Source of the DNA: Oscillospiraceae bacterium
GTDB taxonomy: Bacteria > Bacillota > Clostridia > Oscillospirales > Ruminococcaceae
Assembly (NCBI GenBank): GCA_017847885.1
Contig: JAGAUA010000030.1
Coordinates: forward strand, 1-58,199
DNA: 58,199 nt
Direction: 5' to 3'
Below are positions 16,390 through 25,627 of the stretch, in pieces. The notes under the pieces were generated by a model. The model did not search any database. It worked only from the letters and a program-made list of their open reading frames with translations, and had not been told where the DNA came from. The position numbers and the translations under genes are program-made. Numbering within the stretch: position 1 is the stretch's first letter; the number at the start of each line of letters is the position of its first letter.

Positions 16390-17673
16390 TCAGCCGTTGA
16401 ACTTAGCGGAATCCTTAACGATCTTGCTTGCTTCGGCAACCTTAAGGTCAGCCTTGATTGACTTAGGACTGATAATAGTCTTAACCTTTTCGGGAGTAAG
16501 ATTATACTGCTCAGCGATCTTCTTGATCTCCTCTTCAACCTGTTCGTCTGAAATCTGAACGTTTTCAAGCTCAGCGATCTTCTCAAGAGCAAGTCTTACC
16601 TTAACCTGCTTCTGAGCCTGTTCCTCGAAGGTCTTTCTGAATGCAGGCATATCCATGTTGGTGTACATCAAGTACATTTCCATGTTAAGGCCCTGCTGAG
16701 AAAGGCGCATCTCAAAGTCTCTTACCATTTCGTCGATCTTGTTTTCAAACATTACCTGAGGAATATCAGCGGAAAGCTTCTCGATAAGAGCTTCAAAAAG
16801 CTTTGTCTCAGCTTCTATATCAGCAGTATTTGCAGCACGCTCTTCAAGCTTGGACTTCATATCCTTCTTGAGCTCGTCAAGAGTCTCAAACTCTGTTGCG
16901 TCCTTTACAAATTCATCATCAAGCTCAGGAAGCTCCTTAGTCTTGATCTCGTTAAGCTTGATCTTGAATTCGCAGGGCTGTCCTGCAAGTTCTTCCATCT
17001 GATAGTTTTCGGGGAAGGTTACGTTAATTGTAAACTCCTCGCCTGTCTTCTTGCCAACGATCTGCTCCTCGAAGCCGGGAACAAAGGTGTGTGAACCGAG
17101 AGCAAGCTCGTAGTTGGAATCCTTGCCGCCGTCAAAAGCAACGCCGTCCTTGAAGCCTTCAAAGTCGATCACAGCAATATCGCCGTTTTCAGCCGCTCTG
17201 TCCTCAACGGTAACGAGACGGCCGTTTCTCTCTCTGAGAGCCTGGATCTGATTGTCAACGTCCTCATCAGTTACAGCATTGACAACTTTTTCAACTTCTA
17301 TACCCTTATAATCGGAAATTTCAACTTCGGGCTTAACAGTAATTACCACCTTGAAGTTTACGCCGCTTTCCTTGCTGATAGAAGTAACATTAAGCTCGGG
17401 AGTATCAATAAGCTCATAATCTGTTTCTTCAATAGCAGGTGTAACATCGGTACGTATAAGAGCATTTACAGCGTCATCATAAAATACAGCTTCGCCGTAA
17501 AGCTGCTCGATCATCTTACGGGGTGCCTTACCCTTTCTGAAGCCGTTAACGTTGATCTTCTTGCGTGCGCTAAGGTACGCATTCTGAAGAGCCTTTTCAA
17601 AGCTCTCTGCGTCAACAGCAATTTCAAGCTCGTATTTTGTTTCATCAATTTTATTTGTTGCTACCAAACTCAT
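16390..17673 (-). CDS. tig: Trigger factor, ribosome-associated chaperone
   Basis: A 427-residue three-domain chaperone that binds nascent chains at the ribosome exit. The ribosome-docking loop GFRKGKAPRKM is at about residue 45, the FKBP-like peptidyl-prolyl isomerase domain spans about 150-235 and the helical C-terminal cradle the rest. It is encoded upstream of clpPX, the usual Firmicute and proteobacterial order. The leader between 17674 and 17745 is very AT-rich with two TATAAT-like boxes, so a promoter is likely but its -35 could not be fixed. Confidence 0.96.
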   Translation of the reverse strand: MSLVATNKIDETKYELEIAVDAESFEKALQNAYLSARKKINVNGFRKGKAPRKMIEQLYGEAVFYDDAVNALIRTDVTPAIEETDYELIDTPELNVTSISKESGVNFKVVITVKPEVEISDYKGIEVEKVVNAVTDEDVDNQIQALRERNGRLVTVEDRAAENGDIAVIDFEGFKDGVAFDGGKDSNYELALGSHTFVPGFEEQIVGKKTGEEFTINVTFPENYQMEELAGQPCEFKIKLNEIKTKELPELDDEFVKDATEFETLDELKKDMKSKLEERAANTADIEAETKLFEALIEKLSADIPQVMFENKIDEMVRDFEMRLSQQGLNMEMYLMYTNMDMPAFRKTFEEQAQKQVKVRLALEKIAELENVQISDEQVEEEIKKIAEQYNLTPEKVKTIISPKSIKADLKVAEASKIVKDSAKFNG

Positions 17674-17771
17674 TATAAACGTCCTCCATTTTATAAAAAC
17701 ATATGAATAATTATAACATATTATAATTTATATTACTATACATAAACGATTTTTTTGGCGCATTGCACAAT

Positions 17772-18458
17772 TCAGACCACGCGTACAGGGCAAAATTCAA
17801 CAAAATCTCCCGATATCAGGTGAAAATTTATTCCTTCACGCTCTCCGCAAACGGCATTTTTGTGTGATTTACCGTGCAAATGACCGTAGTAACATTCCTT
17901 AACATTATATTTGTACATAACATCAAGAATGTCATAATTGCTTTCGTTTCCATAAACAGGCGGATAATGCAGGAATACTATCGGCTCAAGATTTTCCCTC
18001 AAAGCGGATGTGACCGATACCTCCAAACGCTGGGCTTCTCTTGCAAGCACCTTAGCGTCCGCAGGGACTTCCGTTTCGTTTATCCAGCCCCGTGTTCCGC
18101 ATATCCCGTATTTTCCGTAAGCATAATGATTGTTGTGCAGAAACTTTATAGTGTCAAAGGAATTTTCCTCCAGATACTTATTAAGCTTTGCCAAAGTTGA
18201 CCACCAATAATCATGATTGCCCTTGGAGATAATTTTAGTCCCGTTCAGACTGTTTATATAGCTGAAATCAGCCTTTGCCTCGTCCAGATTTATCGCCCAG
18301 GAAATGTCGCCGGGTATCACCACCACGTCCTCAGCGGAAACGGTTTTGTTCCAGTTTTCGGTGAGCTTTTCCACATGATTGTCCCAACCCGAAAAAATAT
18401 TCATCGGCTTATCAACGGAAAACGACAAGTGCAGATCCGCTATTGTAAATAATGCCAT
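17772..18458 (-). CDS. Metallophosphoesterase (calcineurin-like)
   Basis: A 228-residue dimetal phosphoesterase with all the usual metal ligands: DLHLS near the start, GDISWA, GNHDYWW, a later LHYPPVY and GHLHG. The WW after GNHDY and the overall length match a widespread Firmicute family of unknown substrate. It lies 30 bases after thrC and is the last gene of the rbgA-rnhB-yraN-thrC run. Confidence 0.88.
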   Translation of the reverse strand: MALFTIADLHLSFSVDKPMNIFSGWDNHVEKLTENWNKTVSAEDVVVIPGDISWAINLDEAKADFSYINSLNGTKIISKGNHDYWWSTLAKLNKYLEENSFDTIKFLHNNHYAYGKYGICGTRGWINETEVPADAKVLAREAQRLEVSVTSALRENLEPIVFLHYPPVYGNESNYDILDVMYKYNVKECYYGHLHGKSHKNAVCGEREGINFHLISGDFVEFCPVRVV

Positions 18459-18488
18459 TGCATCACCTGCAATTCCGAAAAAGCTTGA

Positions 18489-19982
18489 TTACAAGGAAAG
18501 CTGCTTAAGAACGTATTCCTTCTGATCTTCCTTGCTGATAACATCCTTAAATCTTATATCCTTGGTTTTCAGAGCTGCAAGAGAAGCAGGTATTTCGTAT
18601 CCCGAAATTTCCGCAAGTCTGTCGACCATGTCAAACTCGTCAAGAGCGGAAGGCTTGCCCTCAATAGCTTCAAGCACGCTTGCGCTGAACTTGTAGGGGC
18701 TTGCTGTGGAAGCAATAACTGTCTTTGTCGTATCCCCTGTCTTTGAGCGGTAATCCTCGTATACCTTTACCGCAACCGCAGAGTGGGTATCAAGCGTGTA
18801 GGAATACTTATCGTAAATTCTCTTGATAGTCGCCTTTGTTTCATTATCGTCGCAGTAGCCTGCCGCAAATTCCTCGGAAAGCTTTGCCTTGATATCATCG
18901 GATACCTCGTATCTGCCCTCCTTGGCAAGTGAGCCAAACCATTCGCGTATCTTTGCGTCGTTTTCGCCGCACATGATGTACAGCAGACGCTCAAGATTGC
19001 TGGAAATAAGTATATCCATCGAGGGAGAGATCGTTGTAACGAAATCACGGTTTCTGTCGTAAATACCGGTAGTAATGAAGTCCGTAAGCACCTTATTTGA
19101 GTTGGAAGCGCATATAAGCTTGTTTACGGGCAGACCCATATGCTTTGCATAATAAGCCGCAAGGATATTGCCGAAATTACCTGTGGGAACGACAATATTT
19201 ATCTTGTCCCCTGCCTTTATCTCCTCGTCCTTAACAAGGGTTGCATACGCGGAAATATAGTAGATTATCTGAGGAGCAAGACGTCCCCAGTTAATGGAAT
19301 TTGCGCTGGAGAACATAAGCTTGTTTGCTTCAAGCTTGGATTTAACCTCATCGTTTGTAAAAATAGCCTTAACGCCGTTCTGGCAGTCGTCAAAGTTACC
19401 CTCGATTGCGCATACGGAAACATTTTCGCCGTCCTGAGTAGTCATCTGGCGCTTCTGCATGGGGCTTACTCCGTCAACGGGATAGAACACCATTATCTGA
19501 GTGCCGGGAACATCGGCAAAGCCTTCAAGAGCAGCCTTTCCCGTATCGCCCGATGTAGCCACAAGAATTACGATCTTCTTGTCGATATTGATCTTCTTTG
19601 CAGAAGTAGTAAGCAGATACGGAAGGATCTGGAGAGCCATATCCTTAAACGCGCAGGTGGGACCGTGCCAGAGTTCAAGGATATAAGTTCCGTCAAAAAG
19701 ATGGGAAATCTCGGATATATTTTCGGTTGCAAACTTTTTGTCGTTATAAGCGTTATCGGTGCAGTATCTTATCTCCGCGTCCGTAAAATCGATAAGGTAC
19801 TTGGAGAAAATAAACGCCGCACGCTCGGAATAGCTCATATCACCCAGCTTTACGATCTCGTCCATTGTTACAGAAGGTATCTCTGAGGGCACAAAAAGAC
19901 CTCCGTCAACAGAAATGCCCTGAACAATTGCTTCCGCAGATGTCTTTTTTACTGAGCTGTCTCTGGTACTTTTGTAATACAT
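18489..19982 (-). CDS. thrC: Threonine synthase
   Basis: PLP-dependent conversion of O-phosphohomoserine to threonine; 497 residues, the long (class I, plant/E. coli-like) form. It opens with YYKSTRDSSVKKTSAEAI, typical of this form. The PLP lysine is in WHGPTCAFKDMALQ, the phosphate-binding loop in ATSGDTGKAALEG, and GNFGNILAAYYAK is conserved. The frame can be extended to TTG 19991, but AAAGGA positions ATG 19982. It follows yraN within about 28 bases. Confidence 0.95.
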   Translation of the reverse strand: MYYKSTRDSSVKKTSAEAIVQGISVDGGLFVPSEIPSVTMDEIVKLGDMSYSERAAFIFSKYLIDFTDAEIRYCTDNAYNDKKFATENISEISHLFDGTYILELWHGPTCAFKDMALQILPYLLTTSAKKINIDKKIVILVATSGDTGKAALEGFADVPGTQIMVFYPVDGVSPMQKRQMTTQDGENVSVCAIEGNFDDCQNGVKAIFTNDEVKSKLEANKLMFSSANSINWGRLAPQIIYYISAYATLVKDEEIKAGDKINIVVPTGNFGNILAAYYAKHMGLPVNKLICASNSNKVLTDFITTGIYDRNRDFVTTISPSMDILISSNLERLLYIMCGENDAKIREWFGSLAKEGRYEVSDDIKAKLSEEFAAGYCDDNETKATIKRIYDKYSYTLDTHSAVAVKVYEDYRSKTGDTTKTVIASTASPYKFSASVLEAIEGKPSALDEFDMVDRLAEISGYEIPASLAALKTKDIRFKDVISKEDQKEYVLKQLSL

Positions 19983-20010
19983 AGCCAACAATCCTTTACA
20001 AAATTATACA

Positions 20011-20373
20011 TTACTTGCTTGCATCAAATGCATTTTCAATATATTGGAACCCGACAACCTTTTTGTCGGAAACCGTTACGCAAACTACGTCAAATCTCGG
20101 CTGCAAATCGTGGGGGAAGCGGTAGGAATACGCCTCCGAAGTCTTTACTATCAGCCGTTTTTTTGCCGCCGTTACCGCCTCAAAGCCGTTTACAAGCGGG
20201 TCGGGGGCACGGGTTTTCACCTCGACGAATGCGATTATTCCGTCCTTTTCGGCAATTATATCAATTTCTCCGCCCTTTACGCAGAAATTGCGGCGAAGAA
20301 TTTTGTATCCCTTTTTTTCAAGGTAGTATGCGGTGACCTTTTCGCCGAAATACCCCAGCTCTTTTTTATCCAT
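20011..20373 (-). CDS. YraN-family (UPF0102) endonuclease-like protein
   Basis: A 120-residue protein with the endonuclease-like fold of UPF0102: GYFGEKVTAYYLEKKGYKIL at the start (two parts GYFGEKVTAY and YLEKKGYKIL), the acidic core GGEIDIIAEKDG and the VEVKTR motif, which together form a D-ExK nuclease-like centre. The cellular role is not established. It overlaps rnhB by eight bases, a pairing conserved across Firmicutes. Confidence 0.92.
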   Translation of the reverse strand: MDKKELGYFGEKVTAYYLEKKGYKILRRNFCVKGGEIDIIAEKDGIIAFVEVKTRAPDPLVNGFEAVTAAKKRLIVKTSEAYSYRFPHDLQPRFDVVCVTVSDKKVVGFQYIENAFDASK

Positions 20374-20968
20374 TTTTAAGCAGCTTCTTTAAAAATGACA
20401 TTCTGTGAACAGGCGACGGACCGTATTTAAGTATAAGCTCATTATGCAGCTTTGTTCCGTAGCCCTTGTGCTTTTCAAACTGATATTGGGGATATTTCGC
20501 GGCAAGCTCCGCCATATACCTGTCACGGCTTACCTTTGCAAGGATAGAAGCCGCGGCAATGCTTGCTGACAAGCCATCACCCTTTACAACAGTCTGCACG
20601 GGACAATCAAAATCAGGCATTCTGTTTCCGTCCACCAAAGCCATATCGGGTGTAATGCCAAGCCCCTCCACAGCCCTTTTCATTGCCAGCAAAGCAGCGT
20701 TCAGAATGTTTATCGACTCTATTTCCTCCACAGAAGCTGTTGCAACGCAGTATGCTCTTGCCTTGGAAATTATTTCATCATAAAGAAGCTCACGCTTTTT
20801 CTCGCTGAGCTTTTTGCTGTCGTTGATACCCTCAATGACAACGCCCTCGTCAAAAATAACCGCCGCAGCATAAACGTCGCCTGCAAGCGGTCCTCTGCCT
20901 GCCTCGTCAACGCCGCATATCACGGGATAAGACGCTCTTATTTCGCTATCATACTCAAAAAGCCCCAT
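20366..20968 (-). CDS. rnhB: Ribonuclease HII
   Basis: Removes single ribonucleotides and RNA-DNA hybrids from DNA; 200 residues. The acidic catalytic residues are in GVDEAGRGPLAGD (Asp, Glu), ALVDGN and later AAASILAKVSRDRYM. The longer frame to TTG 21001 would begin in the rbgA stop; AAGGGTGAG directly before ATG 20968 supports that start. It ends inside the start of yraN. Confidence 0.94.
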   Translation of the reverse strand: MGLFEYDSEIRASYPVICGVDEAGRGPLAGDVYAAAVIFDEGVVIEGINDSKKLSEKKRELLYDEIISKARAYCVATASVEEIESINILNAALLAMKRAVEGLGITPDMALVDGNRMPDFDCPVQTVVKGDGLSASIAAASILAKVSRDRYMAELAAKYPQYQFEKHKGYGTKLHNELILKYGPSPVHRMSFLKKLLKNG

Positions 20969-20997
20969 AATCTCACCCTTTTTCAACAAAGCGCAGC

Positions 20998-21864
20998 TCA
21001 ATCCTTCGGCGGAAGCTCAAGGGTGATCCTGCCGAGTTTTCCGCTTCTGTATTCGTCAAGCACGGTAATTGCAGCGCGCTCGGTATTTATCTCGCCGCCC
21101 GAAACAAGCATACCCCTTGCTTTGCCGACCTTTTTCAGTAGCTCATAGCCGTCCTCACCGTCAGAGGTCTCTATCTTGTACCTTGCGGTAAGCGCGTCTC
21201 TGTACAAATCGTTAAGCACGTACAAAAGCCTGCACGCAAGTGTCTCTATATCCACAACATCGTCCTTGACCGCACCTGTAAAGGCAAGCTTCTCGCCCAC
21301 TGCCATGTCCTCAAACTTAGGCCACAAAACGCCGGGCATATCCAGAAGCTCAACGTCCTCCGAAAGCTTGACCCACTGCTTTGTACGGGTCACGCCGGGA
21401 CGGTCCTCCACCTTGGCTTTTTTCTGCCCTGCAAGGCGGTTGATAAAGGACGACTTGCCCACGTTGGGTATACCCACGACCATGAGGTGCAAAACTCTGC
21501 CCTTCATGCCCTTTGCCTCGTACTTTGCAATCAAATCGGCAAGCACCTGCTTGACCGTCGGGATAAACTTGTTAAGCCCTTTACCGCTTCGGCAGTCGGC
21601 AGCAATAACAGCGATGCCCTGTCTCTGATACCATGCTATCCACTTTTGGGTAGCGGATTCATCGGCAGTATCGCACTTATTTAATATAACTATCCTCGGC
21701 TTGCCCTCGATAAGAGTGTGCAGATCGGGGTTTCTGCTGGATTCGGGAATACGGGCGTCAATGATCTCAACAACAGCGTCAACAAGAGGCAGCGACGCCT
21801 TTATCATGCGCTTTGTTTTGGTCATATGCCCCGGAAACCATTGAATAGACGGTATTTCGGTCAT
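20998..21864 (-). CDS. rbgA: Ribosome biogenesis GTPase RbgA (YlqF)
   Basis: A 288-residue circularly permuted GTPase for late 50S assembly. The order is permuted as expected: the G4 motif NKCD comes first, then G1 GIPNVGKSSFIN, then G3 DMPGVLWPKF. The N-terminal signature IQWFPGHMTKTKRMI is present. It stands 13 bases after lepB and one base overlaps the rnhB reading frame. Confidence 0.95.
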   Translation of the reverse strand: MTEIPSIQWFPGHMTKTKRMIKASLPLVDAVVEIIDARIPESSRNPDLHTLIEGKPRIVILNKCDTADESATQKWIAWYQRQGIAVIAADCRSGKGLNKFIPTVKQVLADLIAKYEAKGMKGRVLHLMVVGIPNVGKSSFINRLAGQKKAKVEDRPGVTRTKQWVKLSEDVELLDMPGVLWPKFEDMAVGEKLAFTGAVKDDVVDIETLACRLLYVLNDLYRDALTARYKIETSDGEDGYELLKKVGKARGMLVSGGEINTERAAITVLDEYRSGKLGRITLELPPKD

Positions 21865-21877
21865 TTTAACCTCCGTA

Positions 21878-22459
21878 TCAATCGGGAGTGCCTATTGAAT
21901 CAAACGGGAAAATTCTGAGTACGACCTTGCCGAGAATATCCTCCTCGGAAACAAATCCCACTCTCGGGTCTCTGCTGTCGGTAGAATTCATTCTGTTGTC
22001 ACCCATAACGAATACGCAGTTCTCGGGTACAGTTACGGGGTAATCGTGAAAACCTACGTCCTCCTTTGTAGCTTCGAGAATGTAGTCCTCATCCAAAAGA
22101 ACGCCGTCGACCTTGACCGTACCTGCTTCGGCGTCGATGTCAACTGTCTGATTTTCAACAGCAATAACGCGCTTGACAATTGCCTTGTTAAGCTGCTCGC
22201 TGCGGACTATTACTATATCCCCGACCTTAGGAGTATAGCCGATATAGGAAACAATAAGCCTGTCTCCGTCAACAAGGGTAGGCAGCATGGATTCGCCGTC
22301 TACATAAGCAATGCGCAAAAGAAATGTGAATATAAGAATTACAGCAAAAAAAGAATAAATAATTGTCTCGACCCAGTCCAGAAATTCTTCCGACGCATGG
22401 GCTCCTTTCTTCTTTTCATCTTCGTCAAGCGCTTCGTAATTAAGTTCGTAACCTGCCAT
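21878..22459 (-). CDS. lepB: Signal peptidase I
   Basis: A membrane-anchored Ser/Lys peptidase that removes signal peptides; 193 residues. One transmembrane helix (about 32-50), the catalytic Ser in DGESMLPTL and the Lys in AIVKRVIA, then the box E MGDNRMNSTDSR. The cytoplasmic N-terminus is longer and more charged (EDEKKKGAH) than in Bacillus. The rplS-lepB-rbgA-rnhB order is standard for Clostridia. The rplS terminator lies in front of it, so it depends on read-through or an unrecognised promoter. Confidence 0.95.
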   Translation of the reverse strand: MAGYELNYEALDEDEKKKGAHASEEFLDWVETIIYSFFAVILIFTFLLRIAYVDGESMLPTLVDGDRLIVSYIGYTPKVGDIVIVRSEQLNKAIVKRVIAVENQTVDIDAEAGTVKVDGVLLDEDYILEATKEDVGFHDYPVTVPENCVFVMGDNRMNSTDSRDPRVGFVSEEDILGKVVLRIFPFDSIGTPD

Positions 22460-22503
22460 AACAATCCCTTCCTTTGCTCAATAGTTAACTCTGTGCATAT
22501 AGC

Positions 22504-22526
22504 AAAAAAGGGACATTGCGTCCCTT
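22504..22526 (-). terminator. Terminator of rplS
   Basis: On the minus strand AAGGGAC, a five-base loop, GTCCCTT and TTTT, 15 bases after the rplS stop. It separates the ribosomal gene from lepB. Confidence 0.85.
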
Positions 22527-22540
22527 CTGCACAACCGCAA

Positions 22541-22885
22541 TCAGCGAATCTGTTCCTTGACCTTAGCAGCCTTACCAACTCTGTCGCGGAGATAGTAGAG
22601 CTTGCTGCGGCGAACCTTACCGCTTCTTACAACTTCAACCTTATCAACAACCGGAGAATGAACAGGGAATACTCTCTCAATACCGCAGCCGTGAGCAACA
22701 CGTCTTACAGTAAATGTTTCGTTTATTCCGCCGTGCTTCTTAGCGATAACAGTACCCTCGAAAACCTGGATTCTGTACTTCTCGCCTTCCTTGATCTTAA
22801 CGTGTACCTTTACGGTATCACCTACGTTTACAGCAGGAACATCCTTCTTAAGGCTGCTGTCGCTGATGAGTTTAAGTGCGTCCAT
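22541..22885 (-). CDS. rplS: Large ribosomal subunit protein bL19
   Basis: A 114-residue ribosomal protein at the 30S-50S interface. Recognised by [32 protein letters not shown] and the strongly basic [16 protein letters not shown] at the C-terminus. It has its own promoter, a structured leader and its own terminator. Upstream neighbours trmD/rimM, usual in Firmicutes, are not here. Confidence 0.97.
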   Translation of the reverse strand: MDALKLISDSSLKKDVPAVNVGDTVKVHVKIKEGEKYRIQVFEGTVIAKKHGGINETFTVRRVAHGCGIERVFPVHSPVVDKVEVVRSGKVRRSKLYYLRDRVGKAAKVKEQIR

Positions 22886-23040
22886 CTTATTTTCCTCCTA
22901 ATTTTCAAGACATTCTTACCTTTCGCAAGATAGCCGCGCAATCATTCATACGGCATAAGGCAGCGGACTGTCCTTTTAATGTCAGCCTTTCGGCAGGCAT
23001 TAATCTCGTCCGGGCAGAACTCGGACGGATTTTCAAATGC
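22886..23040 (-). ncRNA. Structured 5' leader of rplS (candidate L19 autoregulatory leader)
   Basis: Between the promoter and rplS the transcript can fold at least two stable hairpins: GTCCG/CGGAC arms at 23010-23028 and a 28-base element at 22976-23003 with TTAATG/CATTAA arms and an inner GCC/GGC stem. Firmicute rplS genes often carry a protein-binding L19 leader; whether this one matches that family needs a covariance search. Confidence 0.5.
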
Positions 23041-23046
23041 TATATC

Positions 23047-23075
23047 AGTTTAGCACATTTTCATGCAAATTGCAA
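23047..23075 (-). promoter_or_regulatory. Promoter of rplS
   Basis: On the minus strand TTGCAA (23075-23070), 17 bases, extended -10 TGCTAAACT (hexamer TAAACT 23052-23047). Confidence 0.7.
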
Positions 23076-23107
23076 GTATTTTCATACAAAAAATTGTGAA
23101 ATGTTAA

Positions 23108-23773
23108 TTACCTAAAATTTTCTCCGTTCAAACAGAGGATTTTTGTGCGTTCTGCATAAACGCTTGTAAAATCTATTCCGCTAAGCGCAGCAAACGTATC
23201 TATAAACACATTTGAATTGATATTCAGCTCAAGTCCCGCAGGCAGCCTCACAAAGACGTGCAGCAGTCCCGAAGCCGTTTCCGTGCCCGTAATATTTATG
23301 TGGGGCTTGATGTCGAGCTTGACCGTGCCCTTGCTTTTTGAACGCTTGTCTATTTCAATAGTATCCGCCTTCATCATATTTTCAAGCGCCGAAAGCATTT
23401 CCTCCGAAGGTACATCGCTCTTGAATTCAATGGTATACTCCGCAAAACCTATATCCTTATTGGCAAAAACAGGCTCGGCAATGCCAAGTATTTTAAGTCC
23501 CTCGGGCATGGCTTTGTTCAGCGTTTCGGTCAGCGCAGCATAGTCACACGGCTCGGTAACGGCAAAATCCATGAACTCCGTTTTGCTTGTTACACCCAGA
23601 GAGAGTGCAAGCGGAAAATTAAGGTAAATATGCGGATTGAAGCCCTGGGAATACCACACCGGGATCTTGGAGCGCTTTATCGCGCGCTGCATGGCTCTCA
23701 TCAAGTCAAGATGGGATATGAAAACAGCGTGTCCGCTTTTTTCAAAGACGGCTCTCAGGTTAATTTTTTCCAA
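23108..23773 (-). CDS. TIGR03936-family radical-SAM-associated protein (DUF2344)
   Basis: A 221-residue protein of unknown role that almost always travels with the TIGR03960 radical SAM protein and is sometimes fused to it. It is recognised by FISHLDLMRAMQRAIKRSK (positions about 16-34) and YSQGFNPHIYLNFPLALSLG (in parts YSQGFNPH and FPLALSLG). There is no iron-sulfur motif in this half. The best start is TTG 23773, eight bases after GGGAGG; it overlaps the upstream gene by about 14 bases. A longer in-frame ATG (23857) has no ribosome binding site. Confidence 0.85.
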   Translation of the reverse strand: MEKINLRAVFEKSGHAVFISHLDLMRAMQRAIKRSKIPVWYSQGFNPHIYLNFPLALSLGVTSKTEFMDFAVTEPCDYAALTETLNKAMPEGLKILGIAEPVFANKDIGFAEYTIEFKSDVPSEEMLSALENMMKADTIEIDKRSKSKGTVKLDIKPHINITGTETASGLLHVFVRLPAGLELNINSNVFIDTFAALSGIDFTSVYAERTKILCLNGENFR

Positions 23774-25610
23774 AGCAAGCACCTCCCACAGCCTTTGACA
23801 CGCCGCAGCCCGAACATTTTTCACGGCAGTTAAACGTCGTTTTTTCCTCATGGGCAAGCTTATTTTCCCTTATAAAGAAATCCTTGGAAACATAATAATC
23901 AAGGTGCTGCCACGGCGATATTTCGTCGTAGGAACGCATCCTGTGGGCGTAAAAGTCCAAATCTGTACCGAGGCGCTCAAACACCTCCATCCACGCGTCA
24001 TAGTTGTAGAACTCGTCCCAGCCGTCGAACTTGCAGCCTGCCTTCCACGCCTCGTAAACCGCGTCGCAAAGCCTGCGGTCGCCCTTTGCAAGGACCGCTT
24101 CCAGAATACTTACGCGGTAATTGTGCCAGCTGACATTTATACGCTTCCGCGAACGGATACTGTCAAGAAGCACCTTCTGCTTGTGCTTTATCTCGTCGAT
24201 GGAAGCCTGCGGCTCAAATTCAAAGGGGGTAAAAGGCTTCGGCACGAAGGTTGCGCAGCTTATTGAAATTTGTATATGCTTTCCCCGCTGACGGTTGGGG
24301 TTTTGGTAGTACAGGTCGGTTATTTTCTCCGCAAGCTCGGCAATGCCCCGTATATCGTCGTCCGTTTCCGTGGGCAGACCCAGCATAAAGTACAGCTTTA
24401 CGCCTGTGTAGCCGCCGTCGAAAGCAAGCTTGCAGGCTCTCATTATCTCGTCCTCGGTGATGTTTTTGTTGATAACGTCACGCAAACGCTGAGTGCCTGC
24501 TTCGGGTGCAAAGGTAAGACCGCTTTTCCGCACCTTCTGTATCTGCTCAAGCAGCTCCTTGCTGAAGCGGTCGATTCTCATTGACGGCAGAGAAAGATTT
24601 ACTTTTTCCTCCTCGGTATATTCGGAAAGACGGCGGAGCGTTTCGTCTATGTCGGACAGGTCGCTTGTACTCAGCGAGGACAGGGATATCTCCTCATATC
24701 CCGTGGTTTCGCACAGGGACTTGGTCTGACGGCATATCGTATCCGAGCTTTTCTCGCGGAACGGGCGGTATATAAAGCCTGCCTGACAGAAGCGGCAGCC
24801 TCTTATACAGCCGCGCAGCACCTCAACCACCGCACGGTCGTGGACTATCTCACAATAAGGCACAACAAAGGATTCGGGGTAATAAACGGAATCCATATCC
24901 TTTATAATACGCTTTTTCACGGTTTTGGCGGCGTGGGAATTGTTAGGCACCACCGCATTCACCGTACCGTCCAAGTTGTAGGAAACATCGTAAAACGACG
25001 GTACATATATGCCCTCAATCTCCGCGGCAGCCTCAAGGAACTCCCTTTTTGAGCAGCCCTTCTTTTTCATTTCGGCATACAAGTCCATAAGCTCAAGGTT
25101 TACTTCCTCTCCCTCGCCTATAATGAACAGGTCGATAAAGTCGGCAAGGGGTTCGGGGTTGCACACGCAGGGGCCTCCCGCGACAACTATGGGCATATCA
25201 TCTGTACGGTCTTTCGCCTTTACAGGCAGCTGCGCAAGGTCCAGCATATTTAAAATATTGGTGTAGCAAAGCTCATACTGAATCGTAAAGCCTATAAAGT
25301 CAAACTCCTTTACAGGGTCAAGACTTTCCAAAGCATACAGCGGAATATTGTTTTTGCGCATAAGCTCCTCAAAATCGGGCCACGGTGCAAAAACACGCTC
25401 ACACCAGAAATTTTCACGCTTGTTTTTAAGAGAATAAAGTATTTTCATTCCCAGATGCGACATACCCACGTCATAGGAATCGGGAAAGCAAAAAGCAAAT
25501 CTGACATCAACCTTGCTTTTATCCTTAACCACGCTGTTGAACTCTCCGCCGATGTACCGCGACGGCGATTTTACAAGCGGAAGCAGCTTTTCAATTTGTT
25601 CCCTCAACAT
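23760..25610 (-). CDS. TIGR03960-family B12-binding-type radical SAM protein
   Basis: A 616-residue radical SAM protein. The N-terminal part (about 1-240) resembles a B12-binding-like module with DVGMSHLGMKILYS and VVAGGPCVCNPEPLADF. The radical SAM cluster motif is in GCIRGCRFCQAGF (C-x3-C-x2-C). The C-terminus has further cysteines in CREKCSGCG. The reaction is unknown; it is conserved with its TIGR03936 partner across Clostridia, usually ahead of rng-rplU-rpmA, which are missing here. AAAGGATAT places the start at ATG 25610 rather than ATG 25628. Confidence 0.88.
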   Translation of the reverse strand: MLREQIEKLLPLVKSPSRYIGGEFNSVVKDKSKVDVRFAFCFPDSYDVGMSHLGMKILYSLKNKRENFWCERVFAPWPDFEELMRKNNIPLYALESLDPVKEFDFIGFTIQYELCYTNILNMLDLAQLPVKAKDRTDDMPIVVAGGPCVCNPEPLADFIDLFIIGEGEEVNLELMDLYAEMKKKGCSKREFLEAAAEIEGIYVPSFYDVSYNLDGTVNAVVPNNSHAAKTVKKRIIKDMDSVYYPESFVVPYCEIVHDRAVVEVLRGCIRGCRFCQAGFIYRPFREKSSDTICRQTKSLCETTGYEEISLSSLSTSDLSDIDETLRRLSEYTEEEKVNLSLPSMRIDRFSKELLEQIQKVRKSGLTFAPEAGTQRLRDVINKNITEDEIMRACKLAFDGGYTGVKLYFMLGLPTETDDDIRGIAELAEKITDLYYQNPNRQRGKHIQISISCATFVPKPFTPFEFEPQASIDEIKHKQKVLLDSIRSRKRINVSWHNYRVSILEAVLAKGDRRLCDAVYEAWKAGCKFDGWDEFYNYDAWMEVFERLGTDLDFYAHRMRSYDEISPWQHLDYYVSKDFFIRENKLAHEEKTTFNCREKCSGCGVSKAVGGACFGKN

Positions 25611-25627
25611 ATTTTTATATCCTTTCA

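Noticed and set aside
22046..22933. A 295-codon plus-strand frame opposite lepB and rplS
   Set aside because: It covers two well-recognised genes and the rplS terminator on the other strand, and shows no known motif.
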